A stretch of 64,000 nt of DNA, taken from Embiotoca jacksoni (taxonomy: Eukaryota > Chordata > Actinopteri > Embiotocidae). The position numbers were made by a program, and so were the translations under genes. The first letter of the stretch is position 1. Every line of letters begins with the position of its first letter. Positions 13,827-27,500 of this stretch are shown in pieces. The stretch is taken from contig JAKOON010000032.1 in NCBI GenBank assembly GCA_022577435.1, positions 3,953,047-4,017,046 of the forward strand, given 5' to 3'. The notes under the pieces are model-generated. The model worked only from the letters and a program-made list of their open reading frames with translations, was not told the origin of the DNA and made no database searches.

Positions 13827-16197
13827 CAATTCAACAGGAGATGTGATGGTGTGAGTAACAAGTCTCGCTCGCACGCACACACACACACACAAACTCCTAA
13901 TAACTTCCAGCTCAGGAAGTTGTTACTGGGAATGAACCAAAAAACCTCTAAAAAGCAAAGTTTTCTCAGCCTGTCAGCGACCAGCTGAGCATCTCATTCG
14001 TGAATGGGTGTTTGTTTCATTTCGAGGTGTTTAATTAGCTAAAAGGCCGGCGTATTGATCGGCTTGCAGCGTGAGTGTGAAGTGTTTGAATGAATTATGA
14101 AGGCAGGCAGTGAGCTCGTTCATACGGAGGTGTCAGGTGGGAATCTGACTAAGTACGTGTTTTCCTGTCTAGCAAAATTGATTTAACATCGGAAAATAAG
14201 ACAATATATCAAAGTAATGACTTCAGACTGCAGACGCAGCCGTCTGGGTGTGTGGAAGATGTAACAGTGTGGAAGTGCTTTCTGATGAATACACTGACGT
14301 TTCCTGATCTTCAGTTGTCTTTGCTTTACTGAAGTCTGTTTTTTGGGGGTTTTTTGTGCTACAAAGGTTGAAGTTTAGGTCTTCTTACCTTGACACCGTG
14401 TCCCACATCATCCAGCAGCGTGTAGTCGATGGGCTTTCGGATGTAGCGCACCGGCCGCTCCATGTTGCCCGGGGCGATGATCTTGTGGGTGCGAGCGGTG
14501 TTCTTATTTGTGGTCAGGATGCCGATTTCTCGACGCGCCACCTTCTCCTTATGAATGTCCACCGTCTGTAGGAGAGAAAAAGAAAATAAAGGGATATTTA
14601 TTTATATTTATTCTGGTTTATTTCACATACATTATTTTCAAGTTATTGTTAATTCTCAAAATGTATTTATATCTCAGTCGAAGTGGAAGCCGGGCCTGAC
14701 AGGTGTGATGTCTACTTTCTAATTAACTACTGGTTTCTGATTTGGGCCACTTTACCTGATAATTTGCTTTTAATACAAACGCAACCCACCTTCCTCCACC
14801 TGTTTCAGATTAAACCGTGACCGTGAACAGTATTTATGTTCACAACACAAACTTAAGTCTACAAGCATCCGTCGTTACCTGATCCGTCAGGCTGTACTTG
14901 GCCACAGCAGTGCTTCCATTTAATGTTAATGGTAGCATATAGTAGTATATTATGTTCAACATGTTCACCATCCTACCTGGGTGGTGCTAGATCGGCTCAG
15001 CGGGAGGTAGGCTCTGCTTGTGATTGGTTGTTATGTGTTGGGAATATTAAGGTTCGAGTAAGGGAACAGTTGATTGACAGTGAAACAACCAATCACAGCA
15101 GTGTAGTGTTTCGCACGTGCATCCCTTTGACTGATCTAATCTACTACCAACCATCCTAGTTTACACTGTTAGCATGCTAACATTAGCCAATCGGCATTAA
15201 ACACAAAGTCCAGCTGATGGGATGTTCATTGGTGTAAGACTAATCAAAATTTGGACCTGAAAAGTTAGAGATTCATCACAAGTTTCATAGTAATTAATTC
15301 AGTAGCTTTTGAGGAGACATTTGACATTTATATTGTTCAAAATCAAAAATTTTGTGTTGGTGGGAATTGCAGAATGAATTCCAAGCATGTATTGTAATTA
15401 TAACGTCCCTGGTTTGTTTCCATCAGGAGATATTTACCTAACGAAGGCAAAAATGCCAAGAAAGTGATCTTTAAACAGAAAACCCATAAAAGTCAACCTG
15501 CTGGTCACATCTTGTGCCAATCCATCTTTGAGATATTAAGATATTTCACTCAATAGATCGCATCGATTCATCCTCTGGAGATCAGGAATGTCTCTATAGG
15601 TCAGTACGAGTATTGCAATGAGAGCAATTCCAGCAAAAACTGGATAATGATTTGTTTTTATCTTGCATTTGAGACTGTTCAAAGACTGATCATTTTCCAG
15701 CTTGCATTTGGGAATTTACACTGACAATTGCTGATCACAGGCAATTTTTTTTGTGCACAATAAACCTTTATTTAAAACTGTGACACAGTCTTCAGCTTAT
15801 ATTTCTCGAAAGTAAAAATCAGCATTAGAAAGCTGCAAAATGAGCGTGTACTGATAAAAAGAAAAAGAAATGGGTGGCCCAGTTTATTCTTCTTCTCTGC
15901 CCTAGCGCTCTTTGACAACGCTTCCCTTTAACCCTTCTCACCAATTGAAAACACCAATGACCTTCATCTCCCCTGCGATTAGGGTCGCCATCGCTCAGAG
16001 CAGACGCCTGCATGAGCTGGTCCTCAATTTATGAATGATAGATGAAAGTGGAAGGAGTGAGTGACGGAGAGCTGGCAGGCAGAGCTGGGTGAAGCAGGAG
16101 TGGGTGTCACCGTAACAGGGCGGGTGTGAGGTGGATGCAGAGGAGTGCTGATCTGATGCAAGGAGAGGTGTTTTTGAGATCAGATTAGTGTGTGCGT

Positions 16198-16231
<34 letters not shown>

Positions 16232-17552
16232 TTCGCAGATGCAGGCGTGTCTGTGTGTGCAAGAGTGACGCAGCAACGAGTTCAGCACTCGGACATGTCA
16301 TCCAGTTGACCCGACAGCTCCCCTGCTTCGACCTCCTCTCTGACCGAGAAAAGTCTGATCGGTGTTGTCAAGCCGCTCCTTCTCGGCCGACGTGAGGTGC
16401 TGCATGCGAGATGTATGTAAATAGAGAACACGCTACAGGCTCTTTTTTTTTTTAGGAGAGGAAACGGAAACGGCACACCCAGCTTCAGATGGGAAGTCAG
16501 AATATAGACCCGCCTGTTTCCTGCCCAGTAAAAGGCGAAGGAGAGAGCAGATTCGAGAAAGTGAGAAAAACACAGCGGAAGGACAGAGAGGAAATGACAA
16601 GACAGAAAATAAGCGAAACCAGAGGCTGATTCTGGTGGTCGGTTATGATCAAAAAGAAAAGATAGAAGATAAAAAAAAATATATGTCTTCAGATTTATGC
16701 CTCCATCATTTGAATGTGCAGATGTTTAAATACGGTGTCATTCCGTGTCTGTATTTCCACTAAATAACAAATGAATCCTGACAACAGGGAAACATGGCAG
16801 CAGCAAGGCAACAAGCGTGTCAGCAGGTGACTCACTGGACCCCGCCAGCTTCATTTCAGCATTTCCTCCGAGTGTGCATTGCTGAGCGTTGCGGCGTACA
16901 TGGTAATCTTAGTAAAACATCGAGACAAAACAACAGTTACCTAATCACTGCCGACAGACCTCCGTCTGCCCTCCCTGTGCTCTCTCTATCTAATTTTCTT
17001 TTGTGATCCCTTTACTCCAATAAACATCTGTCTGTGTGTTCAGCCTCTGCGGTGTGTTTCTGAGAACAGATGGTGCAGCTGTAACGTTCACTGCTGGATC
17101 TATACAGAGGTTTTCACTGATAAATCTGTGGGAAAGAAAATGATTGTTCTCCGCAGACCAGCTGAACAAGTTGGAGGCAACAGACGTGTGATTTCGAACA
17201 CGAATCATCTCAAGTAAAATTGGACGCAGAAAAGGAAGGAGATGTGATGTTCATAACGCCATCAACGTAATCTTTTGAATTCACACTGTAATATGATGCT
17301 CTCGGTCAATCCTGCACTTGAGAGGATTTGACCAATTGAAATGGAGCAGAGAGTGTCACAAGTGGGTCATTGAGTTGATGAATGACATTTTCAGAGAAGA
17401 AAATAAAGATGAATCAGAAAGCAATCAGTCAGACAGCAGGAAAATGGAGAAGAGGGCGACAGAGCCTCATCGGAAAATCCTTTAAGTTGTGCATCCCAAC
17501 TGAATCAAAAATGAAACATTTTGTTTATCATTGCACTGAATGCAAATGCGTG

Positions 17553-17622
<70 letters not shown>

Positions 17623-18465
17623 CACACACAGGCACACACAGACACAGACACACACACCCTCAGGCACAACCATTCATTTAAATTCTTGATCCAGGGTTCT
17701 TCTTTTATTAAACATGCTGCTGATTTGCATTTAGGTAGTTGCCTTACTTGTATAATTTTCTCACAGCCTGCTCTGCTTTGGGCTTTTAATTGAGACTTGG
17801 ATTTGGCAGCAATGTTTGGCCACCTTCTAATCCCATTTTAACTCTTTCATGTCAAGCTTAGCCAGAAAGATACTTGGCACAGCCAAGCATTAGAATTTAA
17901 TTTTTGGACACCTGTGTGCTGAGAATAATGATTAAAAACTAGTGGGAATACTTGTATGAAGTGCATGTAAAAAGTGCAGGAACTTTTCTGTAGTTTCAAA
18001 CTATTTGAGGCAATTCTAGTTTCTGACACACTGATTCTGAGATGGCTATTTTTAGGGACATGGATGTCTGTTTAAAGTACTGTTCATTTATACTGTCATG
18101 TTAGCCGGATTGTCCTTCATATTGTCTTTATGATGTCAGCTTGGTGGACCTACAAGTTTAACCTTATGGATGAATGTGGAATAAATTCATTAAAAGGCAT
18201 CACCACTCCCACAAATAACTAGTTTGAGTTTTGGAATTTGACTCATTCAGTCCGTAGTGTAGGGCTACACTGGAAGTTGCCCAGCTCGGCCAGCAAAACT
18301 TCTTGGCTCGTATGCTCTACCCATAAAGAATGGCCTGTATGGATTCATCCGGACTGCCCGCTAATGTCTCACCAGACACCATATTTAAAGAAAATACAGA
18401 AAGATTTATCTGCCGGATTTAGGCTTAATTAACATTGAGGGATCTCAATCAGCAAAGGCTGCAAT

Positions 18466-18514
<49 letters not shown>

Positions 18515-21500
18515 CCGTTATTTGTATAGCACTTTTCTAAACTTCAGTTACATAAAATAAGCCATTAAAACAAAACAAGAGAATTCTAACAAGTCTTAAC
18601 AACACAATGCTCGTATAAAGCAATCATAAAAACAAAGTCGGAGAGACTTAGTAAAAGTATGTTTTAAGAAGAGATTTAAAAGATGCCACTGACTCTGCAG
18701 ACCTTATTTCCTCAGGCAGCTCGTTCCAGAACTTGGGAGGCTCTGACTGAAAATGCTTTGTCACCTTTAGTTTTAAGACGCGTCTCCGGAACAGACAACA
18801 GTTTTTTGTCTGAGGATCTCAGACTACGGACAGGCTGGTATGGAATAATCAGGTCAGCTAAATAGGAGGGAGAGAGGCCGTGAAGTGTCTTAAAAGTCAA
18901 CAGCAAAATCTTAAAATCAATTCTAAAAACCTACCGGGAGCCGGTGCAGGGAGGCTAAAACGGGCGTGATGGTTTTAGTTAAAAATCTGGCAGCTGAGTT
19001 CTGGACAGTTTGAAGTCGACTGATGGGTTTTTGATTGAGGCAGGTGAAGAGGCTGTTGCAGTCGTGTAGGCGTGAGATGAAGGCATGTATAAGGCTCTAT
19101 GCATCATGAAATGTTTAAATAGGACGGATTTTTGAGATATTTCAAAGGTGATAGAAACAGGACATTCAATTATATGTAATATAAGTACATATAGTACAGA
19201 ATATAAATGGATAATGCACTTCTCTAAGATGTATAGCACAAGCTTACTTTTTTGGAGTTCTGAAAGTTTTTTCACAGCAAATATTTTCACATGATGTAAC
19301 AGAATGAAAAGCACTCATATAAATAATAACTTAAAGGATGGCTTCCATATTTTTCAAAGGCTCTGGTATTGTGGATATTTTCTCAAAGGCTTGACTTTGC
19401 TGGTACACTCATATGGAAACAAGCCACACCTGTAGTTTTCCTGCTATGACAAGTCAGAACAGAAGTATGTTGAACATCATGGACAGACTGGAGCTGATCT
19501 AAGTCTCTTCTGATACGTAGAGACAAATGCTTACATTTAAGTGAACATACTGACTCAGCAGTTTCTGTACTGGGGCACAGTTCACAGTCTTCACATCAGT
19601 CTGGTTACCCTGGAGGGCCATCAGCTCTGAAGTATCAAGTGAGGCACCTAAAGCACCGCTGACCATCTTTAATAAGATCAATAAAAGAGTTTCGCTGCTC
19701 GTCATTAGACTGCACCTCACACCGCTCCGTCCTGCAGCCCGCCGAGCTGAAAATGCTAACCAGGCGAGGAGTGCTGGCGTCAGGATTTCACTTCATCCCT
19801 GACAGGCTTAATGAAGCACACAGGGAGGGGACGGGACATTCACTGGCTGACAGGCAGGGTGGCCTCATGAAGCACAGAGAGAGACAGCGGCAGAGAGAGA
19901 GAGACAGAGAGACAGAGGACTGCTGATGAAGCAAGCGGGACTGAAGAGAGGCTGTGGAGGTTTGGCAGCTCCAGCATGATCCATGCCCCCGCCATATCTG
20001 TCAGTCTTTTCAATGCATGAATGTGTCATTGTGCGGTTTGGTCTTAGGGCACCGAATAATATCAGGCAGTGTGCATTTTACTGCACTTAAATAAGTTTAA
20101 TTTCGAGAGGAAAATCCCCCAAAACACTACAATGATTCAACAACATTCCCGTATCAGATACGGGGCAGGTAAGAATTGAGATCATGATTAATACAAATGT
20201 TTACTGCACTCATTCACCTGATAGAGAAGAACATGCAACTAAAATTAAATATGATGGTGCCTGATGTGAGACCAGTACAACAGAAAATAAATGCTCGTTA
20301 AATGAAGCAGCTTCATGAATCTGACACTGAACATAAAAACAATCAACTCCAGTCTCTTGTCTTCTTTTATTATACACAAGTATTTTTCTGTGTTCTCTAA
20401 TAGTCTATGGTTTATTTTCCTCACTTCCCGTATCACCTGGTGCAACGCCGCATGGTAATTTGTTGGGATGCAGCTGATGTCCCGAATAAAAATGCAGAAG
20501 AATTAAAAATGAAATTGCATAGAGGTATGAATTGTTTTTGATACGACTAAATCGTGCACTTATAGGATACAGACAATGCGACGGTTTCTGCCTCATATCC
20601 ATAAACAAGAAGACCAACTTAAAATTCATGCAGCGTTTTTGCATGTACATTTAAAGCAAAACTGCATTTTGTACTCTTGTACATTTAATTATTAGAAGTC
20701 AGAAAAATCAAATGTGGCCTCCCGGTCAGAGGTTCTCTTCTGCCTGACAGCGCTGTCAACCAACGAGCCAATCACCAGACGGCAGTGAAGGAGGTTGTAC
20801 CAACATCTGCTTTAAAAGTAGTTAAGCTGATTTCGCAAAAAATTCAGCACTAGAATTGTTTGATTGGTGCATTATCTCGCTGAACAGCTAAAAAGAAGTG
20901 CAGTGATTTGATTGATAAAATCCGTGCTGACGTTCTCAGCTGAAGATTTAAATCATCACTATTGCAGAATGTGTGTATGTGTATCTGCTGTGATGTGATG
21001 TGTACCTGGGAGATGTGGTTGATGGAGGACTCCATGCGTCGTAGTTGCGACGCCTGGATGTCCAGCAGCTGCAGCACATTGTTTGCTAAGGCATTGATCT
21101 GGTAGGCCACGCTGGCCAGAGACTGGGTGGTGTAGGCTTTGGTCTCCTCCAGGGCCTTCTTCTTGTCTTGAGCCTGAAAGGGGCAGAAAGAGAAAACAGA
21201 AGTCAGAACAACCAGCTGGGACGGATGTGTGGGTGAAGGAAAAGGAGAAGTTACGTATGAGATCCACAAAAGTAAAGAGGAAAGCTTCCAGCAGTTTGAG
21301 CTGAGAGTGAGAGGAAGTTAGAGTTTAACTGGACCGTTGTCTCTCAACTGTGAAGATCTGAGGACAAGTGAAAAAGAGCTTGTGATTCCCTGAAGGAACG
21401 ACTTTGTGGGTGACAACACAGTCTAGAATTGGACAAGAGTTACTTCCAAATAACTCAGATGGGCGACGTGGGACAGGTGCATGGTGGGAGTGGAGCCCAG

Positions 21501-24500
21501 AGAGCAGGAATGCCAGGACATTTTGTAGGATCCCAAATCTCTTCCCGGCTGCGCAAACCATCTGTTTGCGGACGTCTTTAAATAGCTGAAGGACTGAATG
21601 GACATATCTATAGTTTGGAAAGAAAACAGGGATAATGCAGCGCTCCAACAGTGCACTGACAGTCTTTCTCAGCAAGATACAACTGACAATTACTGTCCAA
21701 GTAAATGATTCGACGGATTTTCTTTTCCATTCTGAAATTCCTTATTTTGTGTATAAAATGTCAAACAAGTAAAAAAATAAATAAATAAAGGCTTTCTTTA
21801 TTTTACTAAATGGCAAACAGAAAAAAACGTATTGTATTCGACTACAAATGAAACACAGCAGATGAAACAAATCTCCGTTTTCTGTTCTACTATTTCACTC
21901 CATACTGTAAAGGCTCTGAACGTTTAATCAATTACAAGCCACTGATTCATTTCGACCACTGAACTAACTGGCTGACAGGTTAATCGCTTCAGCTGTAGTT
22001 GCCCACCAGAGTTGACGGGACCAAATCATTAAGCTTCTTATCGACAGGAGAAGTTGCCCTTTAAGAGTTGCATCACCATTTTAGGACACGATGACATAAA
22101 TGACAACATCGTGCAGCTACTTTGTACTTGCGAATTCAAGACATTGCAAAAAATTACAAGATAATCTTCAAAAAAATTAAACCATACTTAGTACTTAAAA
22201 AGCTGCTACGTTCTGAAGTGTATGGCTTGCTATATATCATATACAGGGAAATAATACATTATATCATAGTGTTTTGAAAGTGACAGTTTCATACTTTAGG
22301 AAACCCACTTGCTCACTGTCTTACCAAAAGTGTAGATGAAAAGAACTCATATCTTTCTGTTGAGGATTAAGCAAACGCCAGACGATGATTAGCGTAGCTT
22401 AGCATAAAAACTGGAAGCAGGAAAAATCCGCTAGCTTGGCTCTCTCAACAATAGTTGAAAAACAGGCCAACACATCAGGAAGTCTAAAGCTCGGAGACAT
22501 CGTGTCTTGCTGCTCGTTTAATCTGTTTGAATCAGGAATCCAACAACATTCACTTGTATTGCTTTTTGTCCCGCCGTGCTCTCTGTGGTAAAGGCAGGTC
22601 TATGCTCAGTGATGGTAGTTTGTCATCTAGCAGGTTAACAGTCGTGTAGAAATCAGTTTTACGTCATGACGCAGCAAGTCACTCCAAAACCTAAACAGCT
22701 GATCTACTCCATGTGGGGGACCTGCTCTGTAAATTTGAAGGCTCTGCTGTTTGCTGTTCTTATCATGTTATTATGTACACTTTCCTCCTAACTATGCTTA
22801 TTAATTAGCAAAGATTTAGTGTTTGTTTATGACATATCTGGTATCAATCTTAGCTTGTTTGCCTAATGGTGTTAAGGAGTTATAACCATCTTTGGGAAAC
22901 CACTGTTGCCATTTCTACTAGTCTTTTATTTTTTGAGTTATTTTGAGTCGGGCTACCGACAGCACCATGACAACATGATGTCCCACCAAAGTTGACCGCA
23001 TCTTCTGGGAAAGTGATGACAAACCATTGTGTGGCTTAAAGAGCAATTCCACTGAGGGCCACTAGGGACGGGCTTCAAAAAGCCTCTGCCTCCTCTAGAC
23101 TCCCGTTAAAAAAAAGAGAGTATTTCTCATGAAATGGTATCGTTTGGTGGGCGTGGTGTCCTCAGGTACGCAGTCAGATCTACGAGACAAATCTTTCCCA
23201 ACTCCAGCTTCTTGTTCAAATACAGTCACTTCTAGTCAGGTTAGGATGGTGTTGGCCAAAATGCCAGACGCTGGGCAACAACACGGTGGTTCACAAACCA
23301 ATGAGTGACATCACAGTGGGTTGCTACTTGGCTGGAACAAGCTAGCTGTGGCTGTTTCCAGTCTTCGTGCCGAGATAAGCAAATGACCTCTTGCCCTGAT
23401 ATTTAACAGACAAGAGCAAAAAGGCATATTTCTAAAGATGTAGAACTAGTCCTTTAAAGGGCTCGTAATGGCTTGGATTGACCTACAGCTATATCTGAAG
23501 CTGTCTAATAATGGTTTATTATTATTTTGTGTCCACTTTTTAACCTCCAGAATCCCATAAATGCAGTCTGATTGCCACAGAGCCATCAACTATAATGTAC
23601 AAGCTGTTTCCAAATAACAATTTGATATGTGTATTTGGTAGCAGCAGGCTGACACCCTGCAACATAACAGCCCTTAAGTGACCATGACTACCTGCTACCT
23701 CGCAAACCACCTGCAGCGACATTATCTGTTGCAGATGTCTGGAACGATCTGCAGGTTGGCTCATCCAGTGTGGACACCTGACTACCAGTTTGACAGAAAA
23801 AGGACCCACTGCTGGCCTCAGAGACAGGTCCTCTCTTGGCTTGGAAAACACTGTCCTATATGTATATCAGTAATGCCTGTTCATGTCTCCCAAAACACCT
23901 CACAGTCCCATTTAAGTATTCTCCTGAGTCAAGAAATACCAACACAGTGCTTGGATGGTTACAGCCTCATAAAACTTGTAAAACTCATGTTTAATACCAT
24001 GAAATATATGCAGCAAAGATGATGAGTCAAAGGGAAGTTAAATCTTGCAAAAGATTGAAACTAATTAAAAAGAGTCTGAAAATATCCTGAATAGAAAACC
24101 CCTGGTAATAATAACCTACATCTCCCTAATACACTTCGTTCACTCTCTGCTTTCAGATATTATGCTTCGTATTAAGCTTACAAAAGGCTTTTTGTAAAGG
24201 CTCCACTTGAAATTCCTCTTCTTTTTTTTTTTCTTAAGCACCAGACTCCATCTTAACAATGCACTAAAATAAAGCCATTTCTGAGTGCCGTATCATGCTG
24301 AATCCCAGGACTGATACTGGAATATCGTGAACCTTTGGGAGTCATGAACAGAAGAAACTATGAGTCAGAGGGGCCCCATGTGAGTCGAAGCGGGGATTTT
24401 AGCAGGGTCAACATCAGGGAAATATTAGAGAGAATCACGAGCTGCCATCCAACAACTTATTCTTCACACATCTTATATTATAGAGGAAAAACAGTAATTT

Positions 24501-27500
24501 TATCTTATTGAAGTTGAAAAAACACACACCAATTGATTTATTTAAAAGAATGTCAGTCAAACATATTGATTTCTATATTATCCAAACCACATACTGACGC
24601 AGAATCAAGAAGATAGTGTTTATTTTAAGATGAAGAGCCCATCTGTAACCCAAAAACAGCATGTTTTTATTGTTGATTTCCACAGATAACATTCAAAGTG
24701 ATGCTATTTTAGTACACAAACGCCTTCAGAAAGTTACTAACAAAGCTGAGTTCTGCTGTCATGCCACCAATACTGTGGGTGACAGTTTGTCAGTATTTTA
24801 AATGGCCCATTACAAATATCTAATCTAAGAATAAAACTTTATCTGCAGCATCACAGAGTAGATTTACACATCATGGCGTAGATTCTGTATTTGTATAATT
24901 TTGCCTTTCCAGTTGATGAATAATGAAGAATACTTCACATCTTCCATGTCCAATTTCACTGTGCACAACATGAGCATAAGCTGCACTGGCCTACATAACA
25001 CTCATTACTCTGCATCCCCTGTTGTGTTTGTCAAGTGTGTTTACATGCACGCGGTATCCGATCTAATGTTTTTAATGTCCCCGAAGAAATCATTATTCAG
25101 GATAAGCTACATACAAACACATCTTCTTATTCCAGGCATGACTATATTGCTGTAATAAATAAACCCATTGCTCTAAATGTTGCAGTACTGCAGGGCTTTT
25201 CAACATCAGCAGTAAAGGTGATGAAAATCAGGATGAAACCAGTTCTCGAAAACAGATGAATTAAGATCCTGAGCATTTGGGGAAAACACATTTGATTAAT
25301 TTTCTTAAGTGAGTGCGTTTATAATTCAAAAAATGTCAAGCACTTAAACCTGGCAAATCTTCTACAACTTACACGAAAGGTCAAATCTCCCAGTCCATTG
25401 TTCATCAAAGTATTCATTATTGCCTTTGTCTCATTCAACCACACAGTAGATCTAATCTGGATGATGCCAGCTGTTTCCAAAAGAAACTATCACGGTGTAT
25501 TCTGCACATGACTCCCAACATATAGTTATATGGTATGATTGTTGCTCTTGTACCGTGTAGCGATAGAGAAAGATACAGTATATATATGTAAGAAGAAAAC
25601 ATGCTGTGGTGATGAGGATGGTCATTGCTCCAACAGCTGAAGACTTAAGTGGATGTGGGTTTGGGGAAAATTTGATAATCTTACAAAATGTTGTCTAAAT
25701 CTGACTACCATTTTTCAAACATTTGATAAAAACTAGAGCTGATTATAAATAAGCAACACCCAAAAAGTTTAAAGACAAAACTTTATTTTTTTTTTTTAAA
25801 AAAAGGTCATTTATCGCGATGATTTTGTATTTGTTTGGCTTAGGTGGTGCCCAAAACTGCATGTGGCTGCACTTACGACAAAGGAAAAGTGAGCTTCAAG
25901 AAGCTGTGACCAAAAGTCACCCGGAAGGAACAATCTTCTTCTCCTCATCGTCGACTACAAACACATACGTGCGTTAGTCTGTTTGATCATTTTCCATCCT
26001 CGCTTAATGCAGCATGGCACTACTTTCCCAAACATGTCAGGAATTTGGTTTTGGTATGCAAAGAACACATCATTTACAGGATTTGAGATGACCTGCTGTT
26101 TATCTGCAACACCATGCAGCTTGGATTTTCATTTCCTTTGACTTACTGATATGAATTTCATCAAATTCTAAAGAAAATGTCATGTCATCAATCAGCAAAA
26201 GATTTGAGAGAAGACTAATACCTATTCAGGTTTTATTCATGAGTTTAAACCACACCACTTTAAAACAGCTTGCTAGTAACATATAATGGTCAAGCTGTCA
26301 ACCTGGTGATCCAATATAATTTATTGTTCACTCAATATTCCAAACAAATGAAATTAAAAACATCTGAAAGGGATAAATCAATGTAGAAGACAACTGGTCT
26401 CCAGGCTGAAGCAATGCTTTTACCCTTTAATCCACTGCTTCCAATAAGGTTACTCCCAGAGGTAGAACATTTCCTCAACTGAATCAAAAATAAAAGTGTG
26501 TCCATGTGACCTTAAATAACATCTATAGCACAACATTTGAGCAAAATAACGTAATCTTACCGACGCCGTCCGCATTATAATCGAGGTTTAAAAGCACTGC
26601 AACACAAACCTACGATTGCCTGTCGGTGTGAACGGTGCATTCAAGCATTTTAACCTACATTACTTTTCTAATGACAACCAGAGTAAAGTGATCTGATATG
26701 CTTTTGCGGCATAACTGTGGGCTTTCACGCCAGCAAAATCACAATGTTCCCACGCTGGAGCACAGTTTCTGGTTTGAGGCAGTCTGTTGACAAGACACTG
26801 CTGTTCACAGCACACCATTCAACCTACTGATGGTCTACGATGGAAGCTCTCACTGTCACCCACATTTACTGGATGCAATCTCTGTGGGAGAGTCACACGG
26901 TGATGAAGTTTATTGTGAATAACTCTCCGAGCCAGAAATCCCCAAAGATTATGAAAAACAGCTTAGACACATCGGGTCATGAGAAATGTAGTGAAAAAAC
27001 GGCACTGGAAGCAGAAGCTTCTCTTCAGAAAAGTTTATTCCAAATACATTAATAAAACCAGTGGGGAACTTGAAGAGCGCATACCTTCACCGAGGCCAAT
27101 AGTCCACTCTTCAGGTATGTGCAAATCTGTCCCACCATATATGTCTGGGATATATTTCCAAAACTATTAGACTGATGTCAAAATACGCTTGTGCCAAGCT
27201 GTTGCACTGGTCTCTGTTCTTCCCTATGAAACCATAGTGACTGCTTGCTGTATTAGGTTTTAGCAGGTACATGTGTATCCCAGAGGATTACTGTTATTTA
27301 TGAATGTGAATTGTGATACGGAGTCATCGGATTTCTGGGATGGCTTGTGTTTTGTCACTATTGACCTTTACTACCCTCTACTGGAATTATGATATACTGC
27401 AGATAGGCTTTGTTCAGACTGCAGCTAAATCGGATTTGTTTCTCAAATTCGATCTTTGGGACAGACCGTCCACACTGTTATTTGCGAGGGTGTGGACCAA

